Positions 1-8,078 of a stretch of DNA of 64,000 nt are shown here, piece by piece (the stretch's first letter is position 1; each line of letters starts with the position of its first letter). The notes below the pieces were generated by a model. It did no database searches. It worked only from the letters and a program-made list of their open reading frames with translations, and was not told where the DNA came from. Position numbers and translations under genes: made by a program. The DNA is taken from the NCBI RefSeq assembly GCF_000299895.1, contig NZ_AMRG01000005.1, positions 124,001 to 188,000 on the forward strand, given 5' to 3'. Origin of the DNA: Idiomarina xiamenensis 10-D-4 (GTDB lineage Bacteria; Pseudomonadota; Gammaproteobacteria; Enterobacterales; Alteromonadaceae).

Positions 1-1052
1 CGTCGTGTGGCTAAGGGGGGCTGCGGGTTAATCTGCCGCCAACAGCTTAGCGCCACCTGCCGCACCCGATCGATTTGCTCGGCGTCGAGGTGGTAGGTTT
101 CAAGGAGACTATTTAAAGTACGCTGGCGCGCGCAGTCGCCTTGCAGCAAATGCTTTAATTGTTGATAAATCAGGCCTTCACGTAGCGCGCCATTAGCGAC
201 TTGAATGGTCTCGATATTTAGGCTCCGACATAAGCCAAGCAAGATACATAAACCACCCATAAATACGGGTTGACGCTCGGGATTAAGACCGGCAAAGTTG
301 AGTCGTTCTATGCTACCCGCCTGTATAGCCTGTTGTAGCAACTGCTCTAGCCAAGCATGGCTAATTTGATCTTGTTGAGGGTGTTGGCAGAGCATCTCGT
401 CGAGCGCTTTAAAGGTGCCGCTAGCACCTAATACTGCTTGCCAGCCATGGTGTTGATAGTCATGCTGGAAAGACGCAATTAAGCGCTGACTAGCGCTGAT
501 AGCTGATTCACAGGCGGTTTCGCTGATCTGGTTTTCGGCAAAAAAATGGTTTTGCCAGACCACACAGCCCATGTCCAAACTGTGCAGTATGTTAGCCTGT
601 GCTCCTTCCCCGGCAATCACTTCGGTGCTAGCGCCACCGATATCGATGACTAACGGACGCTGTTGCTCGGCGCTGGTATAGACCACGCCCTGATAAATGG
701 TTTGCGCTTCTTGTTGCCCCGAAATGATGCTAATACGGTGGCCAAGCACGGCTTCTAAACGCGGTAACACCTGTTGCGGATGAGCCAGTTTGCGAAATGC
801 CGCGGTAGCGACGACTTGTATGTTATCGGCCGCAATGTCCTGTACACGGTCAGCAAATAGCGCCAAACAATCGCAGGCTCGCTTGATAGCCGCCTCATCC
901 AATTCGCCTTGTGCATTTAAGCCGCTGGCTAAGCGGACTTTACGACGAATGCGGGTGACAACTTGAATGGCGCCAGCGACCACCCGAACCACTATCATAT
1001 GGAAGCTATTAGAACCTAAGTCGATAGCGGCATAATAATGATTCGAGCGCAT
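1..1052 (-). CDS. gppA: Ppx/GppA exopolyphosphatase family protein, probably pppGpp phosphatase (3' end outside window)
   Basis: This reading frame runs off the left edge, so only the first 350 residues are present. The N-terminus carries the ASKHA phosphate-binding loop (AIDLGSNSFHMIV), followed by a second glycine-rich loop (VIDIGGASTEVI) and GASGTFKALDEM. Together these define the Ppx/GppA fold that hydrolyses terminal phosphates of polyphosphate or pppGpp. Family members are about 500 residues, so the C-terminal HD-like domain is missing here. The ATG start lies 12 bp after the rhlB stop on the same strand, so the two are probably cotranscribed. The gppA-rhlB-trxA-rho neighbourhood matches E. 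coli and favours GppA over Ppx. Sequence alone does not separate the two activities. Confidence 0.9.
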   Translation of the reverse strand, partial: MRSNHYYAAIDLGSNSFHMIVVRVVAGAIQVVTRIRRKVRLASGLNAQGELDEAAIKRACDCLALFADRVQDIAADNIQVVATAAFRKLAHPQQVLPRLEAVLGHRISIISGQQEAQTIYQGVVYTSAEQQRPLVIDIGGASTEVIAGEGAQANILHSLDMGCVVWQNHFFAENQISETACESAISASQRLIASFQHDYQHHGWQAVLGASGTFKALDEMLCQHPQQDQISHAWLEQLLQQAIQAGSIERLNFAGLNPERQPVFMGGLCILLGLCRSLNIETIQVANGALREGLIYQQLKHLLQGDCARQRTLNSLLETYHLDAEQIDRVRQVALSCWRQINPQPPLATR

Positions 1053-1064
1053 TGGCGGGTTGGT

Positions 1065-2378
1065 CTACGCTTGCGGCTTGCGTCGCTGCGAGCCTTGTTG
1101 ACGTCGGCGTCCTTGTTGGCCGCCGCGGCCTTGGCCACTACGACCTTGACCTCCGCGACTATTACCGCCACGGCGACGTTGCGAACCACCACGAGGTGGT
1201 CGAATGTCGCTTAGTAGCGCATCGGGATCATACTTGGTCACAGGAATGCTGTGGTCGATGTAGTCCTCGATGGCGGGTAAATTATAAACGTACTCTTCGC
1301 AAGCCAAACTAACGGCTTGGCCACTGGCTCCGGCTCGACCGGTACGACCAATGCGGTGCACGTAATCTTCGCAATCGTCGGGTAAATCGAAGTTATAAAC
1401 GTGACTCACCGCAGGAATGTGTAAGCCTCGAGCGGCAACGTCGGTGGCGACTAAAATGTCGAGTTCACCGTCGGCAAACTGCTCTAAGATTTTTAAGCGT
1501 TTACGCTGTGCCACATCGCCGGTTAGCAGACCTACGCGATGACCGTCGTTAGCCAACCATTGATAAACTTTTTCGCAACCGTGCTTGGTGTTTGCAAAGA
1601 CAATGGCTTTTTCTGGCCAATCTTCCTCAATCAGCGTCAGCAATAGCTTCATTTTATCCGGTTTTGACGGATAAAATAGCTCTTCGCTTACGCGTGTGGC
1701 GGTTTTCTGATTAGGTTCAACTTCGACTTTGGTCGGCGCATTCATGTGCTCATAGGCGAGCTCTTGCACGCGATAAGACAAGGTAGCCGAGAATAATAAG
1801 TTTTGACGCTGTGCCGGCTTCGGCATGCGCTGGAATAAGAACCGAATGTCTTTAATAAAGCCCAAGTCGAACATACGGTCGGCTTCATCCAGCACTACCA
1901 CTTCGATATTATCTAAGCTGTAAACGCCTTGTTTGTAATAATCGATGAGACGGCCAGTGGTACCGATAAGAATGTCGACACCGTCGCTCAGCTGCTGCCG
2001 TTGAGATTCGTAACCCTCGCCCCCATATACCACAGCAAGGCGCATGTCACAGTGTTTTGCCAGCGCTTCGGCGTCGTTAGCGATCTGAATGGCTAACTCA
2101 CGCGTAGGAGCCATAATCAAGGCTCGCGGCACACGCGGCTGATCCGATGGACGTGGTTGTGCCAATAGCTTTGCGAAAGTCGCAACGAGAAAGGCGATTG
2201 TTTTACCGGTCCCCGTTTGTGCCTGACCCGCCACATCGTTACCAGCTAAGGCAACGGGAAGGCTAAGGGCCTGGATCGGGGTACAATTATGGAAACCAAC
2301 GCTATGCAGCGCATCTAGCACTTGCTTGGGCAAGTTCAGGTCGGCAAAGCGTGTTTCAGTCAAGTGTGTTTTGCTCAT
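1065..2378 (-). CDS. rhlB: ATP-dependent RNA helicase RhlB
   Basis: A DEAD-box RNA helicase of 437 residues (E. coli RhlB has 421). Visible motifs, in order: a Q motif near residues 29-41, Walker A AQTGTGKT (53-60), PTRELA (91-96), DEAD (164-167), SAT (197-199), ARGLHIP (316-322) and HRIGRTGR (341-348). The last 40 or so residues form an Arg/Gly/Gln-rich basic tail, as expected for the RNA-binding end of RhlB. RhlB is known to unwind structured RNA inside the RNase E degradosome. It is divergent from trxA-rho and upstream of gppA, the arrangement seen in enterics and Shewanella, which identifies it among the several DEAD-box paralogues. Confidence 0.95.
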   Translation of the reverse strand: MSKTHLTETRFADLNLPKQVLDALHSVGFHNCTPIQALSLPVALAGNDVAGQAQTGTGKTIAFLVATFAKLLAQPRPSDQPRVPRALIMAPTRELAIQIANDAEALAKHCDMRLAVVYGGEGYESQRQQLSDGVDILIGTTGRLIDYYKQGVYSLDNIEVVVLDEADRMFDLGFIKDIRFLFQRMPKPAQRQNLLFSATLSYRVQELAYEHMNAPTKVEVEPNQKTATRVSEELFYPSKPDKMKLLLTLIEEDWPEKAIVFANTKHGCEKVYQWLANDGHRVGLLTGDVAQRKRLKILEQFADGELDILVATDVAARGLHIPAVSHVYNFDLPDDCEDYVHRIGRTGRAGASGQAVSLACEEYVYNLPAIEDYIDHSIPVTKYDPDALLSDIRPPRGGSQRRRGGNSRGGQGRSGQGRGGQQGRRRQQGSQRRKPQA

Positions 2379-2416
2379 AGCGTAAGCATATCAGTTTGCG
2401 CTTGCTTTCAAAAACA

Positions 2417-2441
2417 GAAATAATAGGATTTCTATTATTTC
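2417..2441. promoter_or_regulatory. Perfect 10-bp inverted repeat in the rhlB-trxA divergent promoter region
   Basis: GAAATAATAG (2417-2426) and its exact reverse complement (2432-2441) are separated by 5 bases. The repeat lies in the only 87 bp between the divergent rhlB and trxA starts. Each arm contains a TATTAT hexamer that could be a -10 element, one for each direction. The element may therefore be a symmetric divergent promoter or an operator. No known regulator consensus is recognised. Confidence 0.5.
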
Positions 2442-2465
2442 ACGCGAATAACTGCGGAGATTAAC

Positions 2466-2792
2466 ATGAGTGATAAAATTGTTCAGTTGACCGATGATGG
2501 CTTTGAAGCCGATGTGGTCAATTCCGATAAACCCGTTCTGGTTGATTTTTGGGCCGAGTGGTGTGGTCCATGTAAGATGATCGCGCCTATCCTGGACGAC
2601 ATCGCGGAAGATTATGCCGACAAGTTAAAAATCGGTAAGCTGAATGTAGATCACAACAATCAAACACCACCAAAGTTTGGTATTCGTGGTATTCCAACCC
2701 TATTGCTGTTCAAAAACGGCGAAGTGGTTGGCACCAAAGTTGGTGCATTATCACGCACGCAATTGACAGAATTTCTTGATCAGCACCTGTAG
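2466..2792 (+). CDS. trxA: Thioredoxin 1
   Basis: A 108-residue thioredoxin, the usual length. The redox motif WCGPC is at residues 32-36 and the cis-proline of the GIPT motif is at P77, both as in E. coli TrxA. It acts in the cytoplasm as the general dithiol reductant for ribonucleotide reductase, methionine sulfoxide reductases and others, and is recharged by thioredoxin reductase. The ATG follows a GGAGA ribosome binding site. It sits between rhlB (divergent) and rho (same strand), with a strong hairpin terminator just after its stop, so most transcripts should end before rho. Confidence 0.97.
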   Translation: MSDKIVQLTDDGFEADVVNSDKPVLVDFWAEWCGPCKMIAPILDDIAEDYADKLKIGKLNVDHNNQTPPKFGIRGIPTLLLFKNGEVVGTKVGALSRTQLTEFLDQHL

Positions 2793-2800
2793 GCGGGTGC

Positions 2801-2852
2801 GACGCGGCAGCAACGCAGTGAGCGTCGCGTGCCGCGTCATTTTCTGTTTTTA
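2801..2852 (+). terminator. Rho-independent terminator after trxA
   Basis: A perfect 9-bp stem, GACGCGGCA (2801-2809) with TGCCGCGTC (2830-2838), has an extra inner ACGC/GCGT pairing in its loop and is followed by a T-rich run at 2840-2852. It begins 8 bp after the trxA stop. Confidence 0.85.
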
Positions 2853-3052
2853 TCGGCAAATGCGGTAATCGGCAAAGTTTTAACGGTAGAAAACTAGACG
2901 CCGTCGTGATTTGGTGGTAATTTCTTCAACAGTACTTTTCTTCGGGTTACCCAACCTTCGGTAACTTCTGTTTCTGACGCACCAGTCTGGGCCAGTCAGG
3001 GCAACCTAACCATTAATTATTTGTTCAATCGATAATCTCGAAAACCCACCTT
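2853..3052 (+). promoter_or_regulatory. Long leader of rho
   Basis: About 200 bases without a gene separate the trxA terminator from rho. They include a small hairpin, GTTACC (2946-2951) with GGTAAC (2960-2965), followed by a pyrimidine-rich stretch. In E. coli, rho has a long leader and is autoregulated by premature termination; a similar role here is inferred from position only. I find no leader peptide comparable to E. coli rhoL: the only ATG I checked opens a two-codon frame. Confidence 0.4.
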
Positions 3053-4321
3053 ATGAATCTAACAGAACTGAAAAATAAACCGGTAAATGAATTGGTCGAG
3101 CTCGCCGAAAGCATGGGCTTGGAAAACATGGCACGGATGCGCAAGCAGGATATGATTTTTGCCATCCTGAAAGCGCATGCGAAAAGCGGTGAAGATATAT
3201 ACGGCGGCGGCGTCTTGGAAATCTTACAAGATGGCTTTGGTTTTTTACGCTCGGCCGACTCGTCGTATTTAGCGGGTCCTGACGACATTTATGTGTCACC
3301 GAGCCAAATTCGTCGTTTTAATTTGCGTACGGGTGATACGTTAGGCGGCAAAATCCGCCCACCAAAAGAAGGTGAACGTTATTTTGCCCTGCTAAAAATC
3401 CGCGAAGTCAACCACGATAAACCCGAAAACTCCCGCAATAAAATCCTCTTTGAAAACCTGACACCGCTACATGCCGATGAACGTCTGCGCATGGAACGAG
3501 GTAATGGTAGCACCGAGGACATTACCGCGCGTGTCTTAGATTTAGCATCACCGATTGGTAAAGGTCAGCGTGGCTTGATTGTGGCGCCACCCAAGGCAGG
3601 TAAAACCTTATTGCTGCAAAATATTGCACAGTCAATTGCCGCTAATCACCCAGAAGCTGAGTTGATGGTGTTATTGATTGATGAGCGCCCGGAAGAAGTT
3701 ACCGAGATGCATCGCCTGGTTAAAGGCGAAGTGGTGGCGTCAACTTTTGATGAACCCGCTAGCCGCCATGTGCAGGTTGCTGAAATGGTCATCGAAAAAG
3801 CCAAACGTTTGGTTGAACACAAACGTGACGTGGTCATTTTGTTAGACTCAATTACCCGTTTAGCGCGTGCCTACAACACCGTCATTCCTAGTTCCGGTAA
3901 GGTATTAACCGGTGGTGTTGACGCCAACGCGCTGCATAAGCCTAAACGTTTCTTTGGTGCCGCACGAAATGTCGAAGAAGGTGGTAGTTTGACCATCATC
4001 GCTACGGCGCTTATCGATACCGGTTCAAAAATGGACGAAGTCATTTACGAAGAGTTTAAAGGCACCGGTAACATGGAGCTGCACTTGAATCGTAAAATTG
4101 CCGAGAAGCGAGTATTCCCGGCCATCGACTTTAACCGTTCGGGCACGCGTCGTGAAGAGTTACTGACCACGCCAGACGAACTGCAAAAGATGTGGATTTT
4201 GCGTAAGATCATTCACCCGATGGGCGAAATCGAAGCGATGGAATTCCTGATCGACCGTTTGCAAATGACCAAGACCAACGAAGAGTTTTTCGAGTCGATG
4301 AAACGTCAGCGTAACAGCTAA
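3053..4321 (+). CDS. rho: Transcription termination factor Rho
   Basis: A hexameric RNA-dependent ATPase of 422 residues (E. coli 419). The N-terminal helical domain is followed by the cold-shock-like primary RNA-binding domain with DGFGFLR (60-66). The P-loop APPKAGKT is at 178-185, the same numbering as E. coli. Later come [13 protein letters not shown], the Q-loop region around TGGVDANAL and the R-loop around [11 protein letters not shown]. It binds C-rich nascent RNA, translocates and releases RNA polymerase. The gene has its own long leader and ends in a hairpin terminator. No alterations to catalytic residues are apparent. Confidence 0.98.
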   Translation: MNLTELKNKPVNELVELAESMGLENMARMRKQDMIFAILKAHAKSGEDIYGGGVLEILQDGFGFLRSADSSYLAGPDDIYVSPSQIRRFNLRTGDTLGGKIRPPKEGERYFALLKIREVNHDKPENSRNKILFENLTPLHADERLRMERGNGSTEDITARVLDLASPIGKGQRGLIVAPPKAGKTLLLQNIAQSIAANHPEAELMVLLIDERPEEVTEMHRLVKGEVVASTFDEPASRHVQVAEMVIEKAKRLVEHKRDVVILLDSITRLARAYNTVIPSSGKVLTGGVDANALHKPKRFFGAARNVEEGGSLTIIATALIDTGSKMDEVIYEEFKGTGNMELHLNRKIAEKRVFPAIDFNRSGTRREELLTTPDELQKMWILRKIIHPMGEIEAMEFLIDRLQMTKTNEEFFESMKRQRNS

Positions 4322-4345
4322 GCGAATAAGCAATCGTCATGATTA

Positions 4346-4376
4346 AGCCGGCAGCCGCATGGTGCCGGCTTTTTTG
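4346..4376 (+). terminator. Rho-independent terminator after rho
   Basis: An 8-bp stem, AGCCGGCA (4346-4353) with TGCCGGCT (4363-4370), is followed directly by a T run to 4375. It lies 25 bp after the rho stop, in the convergent gap with the next gene. Confidence 0.85.
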
Positions 4377-4425
4377 TACCTGAATGTTTTGTTTTTTGAA
4401 TGAAAATCGACCAGTCAGTGATACT

Positions 4426-5508
4426 CTATTCGCTCATCGCTGCTTCGCGGGCGACGATGTCGGCGGCTTCTTGCCGCTGCTCCGCGGTGCTTTGTTCGGG
4501 CGTTTGTTGCGCTGGCGCTTCGGCAAGTAAGGCCAATTCGATCAAAATCGGAAAGTGGTCGGAGCCAAAGGCGGGTAAACGCTTCATTTCGACCAGCGCA
4601 AAATGCTCGCTATGAAAGACGTGATCGAGCGGCCAGCGCAAAAATGGCACCTTAGCGTGAAAGGTATTGTAAGCACCACGGCCTAAACGCGGATCGAGTA
4701 AGCCACTGATTTTCCGAAATAAGCGCGTAGTGCGTGACCACGCTACATCGTTTAGGTCACCGGCGACAATGACTGGCAACGAGCAATCTTGCACGCGTGA
4801 CGCCAACTTAACCAATTCCGCGTCACGCGGCAACGAAAAGGTGTTTTCGATCGGGCTTGGCGGTGCTGGATGGACACAGTGCATAGCAATGCGATGATCA
4901 CCCGGTAAATTGAGCTGAAAATGCATCGACGGAATGCCATCTTGCACGATGTATTCAATACTGGCGTCTTCTAATGGCCACACCGAGTAAACCAACATGC
5001 CGTACAAGTTATCTTGCGGACAACGCAATACATGGGGATAGTCGTCGGTTAATTCATCCAATTCGTCCATCCACCAATCATCGGTCTCTACCGCGACTAA
5101 AATATCAGGGCGCTGCTTGTGCACAATTTCTAGCAAGCGTTTAGAGCGGCGATTAGACTCTAATACGTTGGCGCACATCACTCGAATATGGCTAGCGGAT
5201 TGACGCTGGGCTTGGGGCAACCGCGCAAGACGTTTAACTTGACTGGGTAGCAACTGGGTATAGGGTAAAATCCAAGCACTGTGATAAGCCAAACATAAGC
5301 ATTGGCTCAGAATCACTAGCCACCACCAGTCGTTAACTTCCGCCAAACTGAAATTGGCGACCAGCAATGCCAACGACACCACGCTCAACTGTAAGCGCGG
5401 GAAATCCCAGCCACGGATTGCCCAATGACTGAAACGCGATAATGGCAACAGCGTCACCACAGCAACCACAGCGGTTAGTATCAAAAGTGTCAGTGACAAG
5501 CCGTTCAT
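4426..5508 (-). CDS. Membrane-anchored endonuclease/exonuclease/phosphatase-family protein
   Basis: About 360 residues. Two or three hydrophobic segments fill the first 90 residues, and a soluble EEP-fold domain follows from about residue 105. Metal and catalytic motifs visible are MCANVLESN, VAVETDDWW, HCVHPAPP, VAGDLNDVAWS and the C-terminal GSDHFPI. This is the pattern of the YafD/DNase I-like phosphodiesterase superfamily, whose substrates range from nucleic acids to phospholipids. The true substrate is unknown, and the catalytic domain could face either side of the membrane. I chose the second ATG because AAGG stands at proper distance from it but abuts the first. It converges with rho and diverges from ubiD. 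Confidence 0.8.
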   Translation of the reverse strand: MNGLSLTLLILTAVVAVVTLLPLSRFSHWAIRGWDFPRLQLSVVSLALLVANFSLAEVNDWWWLVILSQCLCLAYHSAWILPYTQLLPSQVKRLARLPQAQRQSASHIRVMCANVLESNRRSKRLLEIVHKQRPDILVAVETDDWWMDELDELTDDYPHVLRCPQDNLYGMLVYSVWPLEDASIEYIVQDGIPSMHFQLNLPGDHRIAMHCVHPAPPSPIENTFSLPRDAELVKLASRVQDCSLPVIVAGDLNDVAWSRTTRLFRKISGLLDPRLGRGAYNTFHAKVPFLRWPLDHVFHSEHFALVEMKRLPAFGSDHFPILIELALLAEAPAQQTPEQSTAEQRQEAADIVAREAAMSE

Positions 5509-5682
5509 TGCCATCCTTATTAGCCTATTATTTTAGCCTACAATTCCTTGCTAGAGAGTTACGCAAAAAAGCGCTTTTCAGACTAACCTTTTTTCTGTTG
5601 GAGGTCGACGTTAGTGCGCTGCAAACAGTCGGTAAAAACGTTATACTCGGCGCAGTATCCTCAGGCTAGGTAAGCGCAGCGC

Positions 5683-7152
5683 ATGAAATATCAGGATTTA
5701 CGCGATTTTATCGCGCAATTAGAACAACAGGGCCAACTCAAGCGTATCACACAAACCATCGACCCCTATTTAGAGATGACGGAAATTGCTGACCGTACAT
5801 TAAAAGCGGGGGGCCCGGCGCTACTGTTCGAAAATGTTAAAGGTCATGATATGCCGGTATTGGCTAACTTATTCGGTACGCCAGACCGGGTTGCGCAAGG
5901 CATGGGGCAAAATTCGGTCGAAGCATTACGCGACGTGGGTAAATTATTGGCTTTTTTAAAAGAGCCAGAGCCACCGAAAGGTTTTCGTGATGCGTTGAAT
6001 ATGTTGCCGGTGTACAAAAAAGTACTATCCATGTCGCCGAAAGTGCTAAAGAAGCCGCCTTGCCAAGAGGTGGTGGTTAGCGGTGACGATGTCGATTTAA
6101 CCCGCTTACCGATTCAACATTGTTGGCCGGGCGATGTGGCACCGCTGATCACCTGGGGGCTGACGATTACCCGAGGGCCGCAAAAAGAACGACAAAATCT
6201 GGGTATCTATCGGCAGCAACTGCTGGGCCGTAATAAGCTCATTATGCGTTGGCTATCACATCGTGGCGGCGCCTTAGATTATCAGGCCTGGTGTCAGGCT
6301 CACCCGGGTCAGCGCTTTCCGGTGTCGGTTGCTTTGGGGGCCGATCCGGCCACTATTTTAGGTGCCGTTACCCCGGTACCGGACAGCTTATCGGAGTATG
6401 CCTTCGCGGGCTTATTGCGCGATAGCAAAACCGAAGTAGCCAACAGCGTTAGCAATGATTTACAAGTCCCCGCTCATGCCGAGATCATTTTAGAAGGCTA
6501 TATTGAGCCGGGCGAGACGGCACCGGAAGGACCTTATGGCGACCACACCGGGTACTATAATGAGGTCGACGAATTTCCGGTGTTTACCGTAACTCACATC
6601 ACTCACCGTAAGCAGCCGATTTATCACAGCACCTACACCGGCCGTCCGCCGGATGAACCCGCGGTGTTAGGCGTCGCCTTGAACGAAGTGTTTGTGCCGT
6701 TGTTGCAAAAGCAGTTCCCGGAAATTGTTGATTTCTATTTACCGCCTGAGGGCTGTTCTTATCGCATGGCGGTGGTGACCATGAAAAAACAATACGCCGG
6801 TCATGCTAAGCGGGTCATGATGGGCGTATGGTCGTTTTTACGACAGTTTATGTATACCAAGTTCGTGATCGTCTGCGATGACGATGTTGATGCCCGGAAC
6901 TGGCACGACGTGATATGGGCGATTACCACACGGATGGACCCCGCACGGGATACCGTATTGGTTGAAAACACGCCCATTGATTACTTAGATTTTGCATCGC
7001 CAGTTAGCGGCTTAGGCTCAAAGATGGGCATGGATGCGACCAACAAATGGGCTGGCGAAACCGACCGTGAGTGGGGTCAGCCGATTGTCATGGATAGCGA
7101 TGTCAAAGCGCGCGTCGACGCGCTTTGGGATGAACTGAATATATTGGAGTAA
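5683..7152 (+). CDS. ubiD: 4-hydroxy-3-polyprenylbenzoate decarboxylase UbiD
   Basis: A 489-residue UbiD (E. coli 497). Family signatures include the prenylated-FMN and metal site around [17 protein letters not shown] (174-190) and LSHRGGA (191-197), the catalytic [12 protein letters not shown] block (281-292), and a C-terminal TRMDPARD segment. It decarboxylates the octaprenyl-hydroxybenzoate intermediate of ubiquinone synthesis, using prFMN supplied by UbiX, which is not in the window. The fre gene follows after 9 bp, the same pairing as in E. coli, so the two are likely one transcript. A possible -10 (TATACT, 5642-5647) lies upstream. Confidence 0.96.
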   Translation: MKYQDLRDFIAQLEQQGQLKRITQTIDPYLEMTEIADRTLKAGGPALLFENVKGHDMPVLANLFGTPDRVAQGMGQNSVEALRDVGKLLAFLKEPEPPKGFRDALNMLPVYKKVLSMSPKVLKKPPCQEVVVSGDDVDLTRLPIQHCWPGDVAPLITWGLTITRGPQKERQNLGIYRQQLLGRNKLIMRWLSHRGGALDYQAWCQAHPGQRFPVSVALGADPATILGAVTPVPDSLSEYAFAGLLRDSKTEVANSVSNDLQVPAHAEIILEGYIEPGETAPEGPYGDHTGYYNEVDEFPVFTVTHITHRKQPIYHSTYTGRPPDEPAVLGVALNEVFVPLLQKQFPEIVDFYLPPEGCSYRMAVVTMKKQYAGHAKRVMMGVWSFLRQFMYTKFVIVCDDDVDARNWHDVIWAITTRMDPARDTVLVENTPIDYLDFASPVSGLGSKMGMDATNKWAGETDREWGQPIVMDSDVKARVDALWDELNILE

Positions 7153-7161
7153 GCAGCATTT

Positions 7162-7860
7162 ATGAAACAACTGAGTTGCCAAGCGAGCATTCGGGCAAAA
7201 TTGACCGATAGCGTTTATGAAGTCGCCCTCGATCTACCTGAACCACTGCCGTTTGCCGCTGGACAATATTTGCAGGTGGTTATGGGCGAGCGCGATAAAC
7301 GCCCGTTTTCGATAGCGTCTTGTCCAAGTCAGCCACAACAACTGTTGTTGCATATCGGCGCCAGCGACGATAATCCATATGCGATGGAAGTGATTGCCGC
7401 GATTCAGCAACAGCAGCAATTGTCGATCGAAGTACCGTTAGGCGATGCGCATTATCGTGCTGACAGCGCGCGACCGTTATTATTGCTAGCCGGTGGTACC
7501 GGTTTTTCCTACGTATGGTCGATTTTGCAAGCGCATTTAGCCAGTGGTAATGGGCGTCCGGTAACGCTGTATTGGGGTGGGCGTAGCGCCAATGACCTTT
7601 ATTTGCACAAGCAGTTAAAGCGCTTGGCGGATGAGTATGAACAATTCGATTATCGACCGGTGGTCGAAAATGCCGAGGCCGACTGGCGCGGTGCCATTGG
7701 CTTAGTGCACCACGCAGCAATTGCCGAACAACCGCAATTGGCTGAGCACGACGTTTATGTCGCGGGACGCTTTGAAATGGTGCGGGTGGTACGCGATGAT
7801 TTTGTCGCCAAGGGCTTACCATTGGCTAACCTGTATGGCGATGCGTTAGCCTTCATTTAG
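7162..7860 (+). CDS. fre: NAD(P)H-flavin reductase Fre
   Basis: A 232-residue ferredoxin-reductase-fold protein (E. coli Fre has 233). The flavin-contacting RPFSIAS is at 47-53, the nucleotide-binding GGTGFSY at 111-117 and the YWGGR motif near residue 140. Fre transfers electrons from NAD(P)H to free riboflavin, FMN or FAD in the cytoplasm. The reduced flavin can serve UbiX/UbiD maturation, iron release and other acceptors. It is coupled to ubiD in the same operon. The TPP riboswitch starts about 60 bp after its stop, marking the next transcription unit. Confidence 0.94.
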   Translation: MKQLSCQASIRAKLTDSVYEVALDLPEPLPFAAGQYLQVVMGERDKRPFSIASCPSQPQQLLLHIGASDDNPYAMEVIAAIQQQQQLSIEVPLGDAHYRADSARPLLLLAGGTGFSYVWSILQAHLASGNGRPVTLYWGGRSANDLYLHKQLKRLADEYEQFDYRPVVENAEADWRGAIGLVHHAAIAEQPQLAEHDVYVAGRFEMVRVVRDDFVAKGLPLANLYGDALAFI

Positions 7861-7918
7861 GTTCTGACTAACAACACTTGCGTTGGCAATTATTCGCGTT
7901 ATACTTGCCGCGCATTTT

Positions 7919-8002
7919 TACCAAGGGGTGTCGGGCAACCGGCTGAGATGCGAAAGCGAACCCTTAATACCTGATCCGGTTAATACTGGCGTAGGGATGG
8001 TA
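7919..8002 (+). promoter_or_regulatory. TPP (THI-box) riboswitch
   Basis: The segment carries the conserved THI-box blocks in order: GGGGTG, GGCTGAGATG, AACCCTTAATACCTGATC, then GGTTAATACTGGCGTAGGGA. These form the TPP-binding pyrimidine- and pyrophosphate-sensing arms. Downstream, AACCGG (8040-8045) can pair with aptamer CCGGTT (7976-7981). TTCTTG near 8051-8056 can pair with the ribosome binding site CAAGGA (8066-8071) of the receptor gene. I see no clear hairpin plus T run, so control at translation initiation is the better guess. It governs the downstream thiamine genes. Confidence 0.93.
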
Positions 8003-8078
8003 GTCTAAAAACCAGTCTACAGTTCTATATACTTGCCTGAACCGGGTCTTTTCTTGCTGTTTCAACAAGGAATGATCC

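Noticed and set aside
2853-3052. rhoL-like leader peptide before rho
   Set aside because: I found no reading frame there with a start and plausible length; only a short hairpin is visible.
5567-5578. AAAAGCGCTTTT palindrome as a terminator or operator
   Set aside because: It lies between two divergent starts, so nothing is there to terminate, and 12 bp of simple symmetry with A/T runs is weak evidence for an operator.
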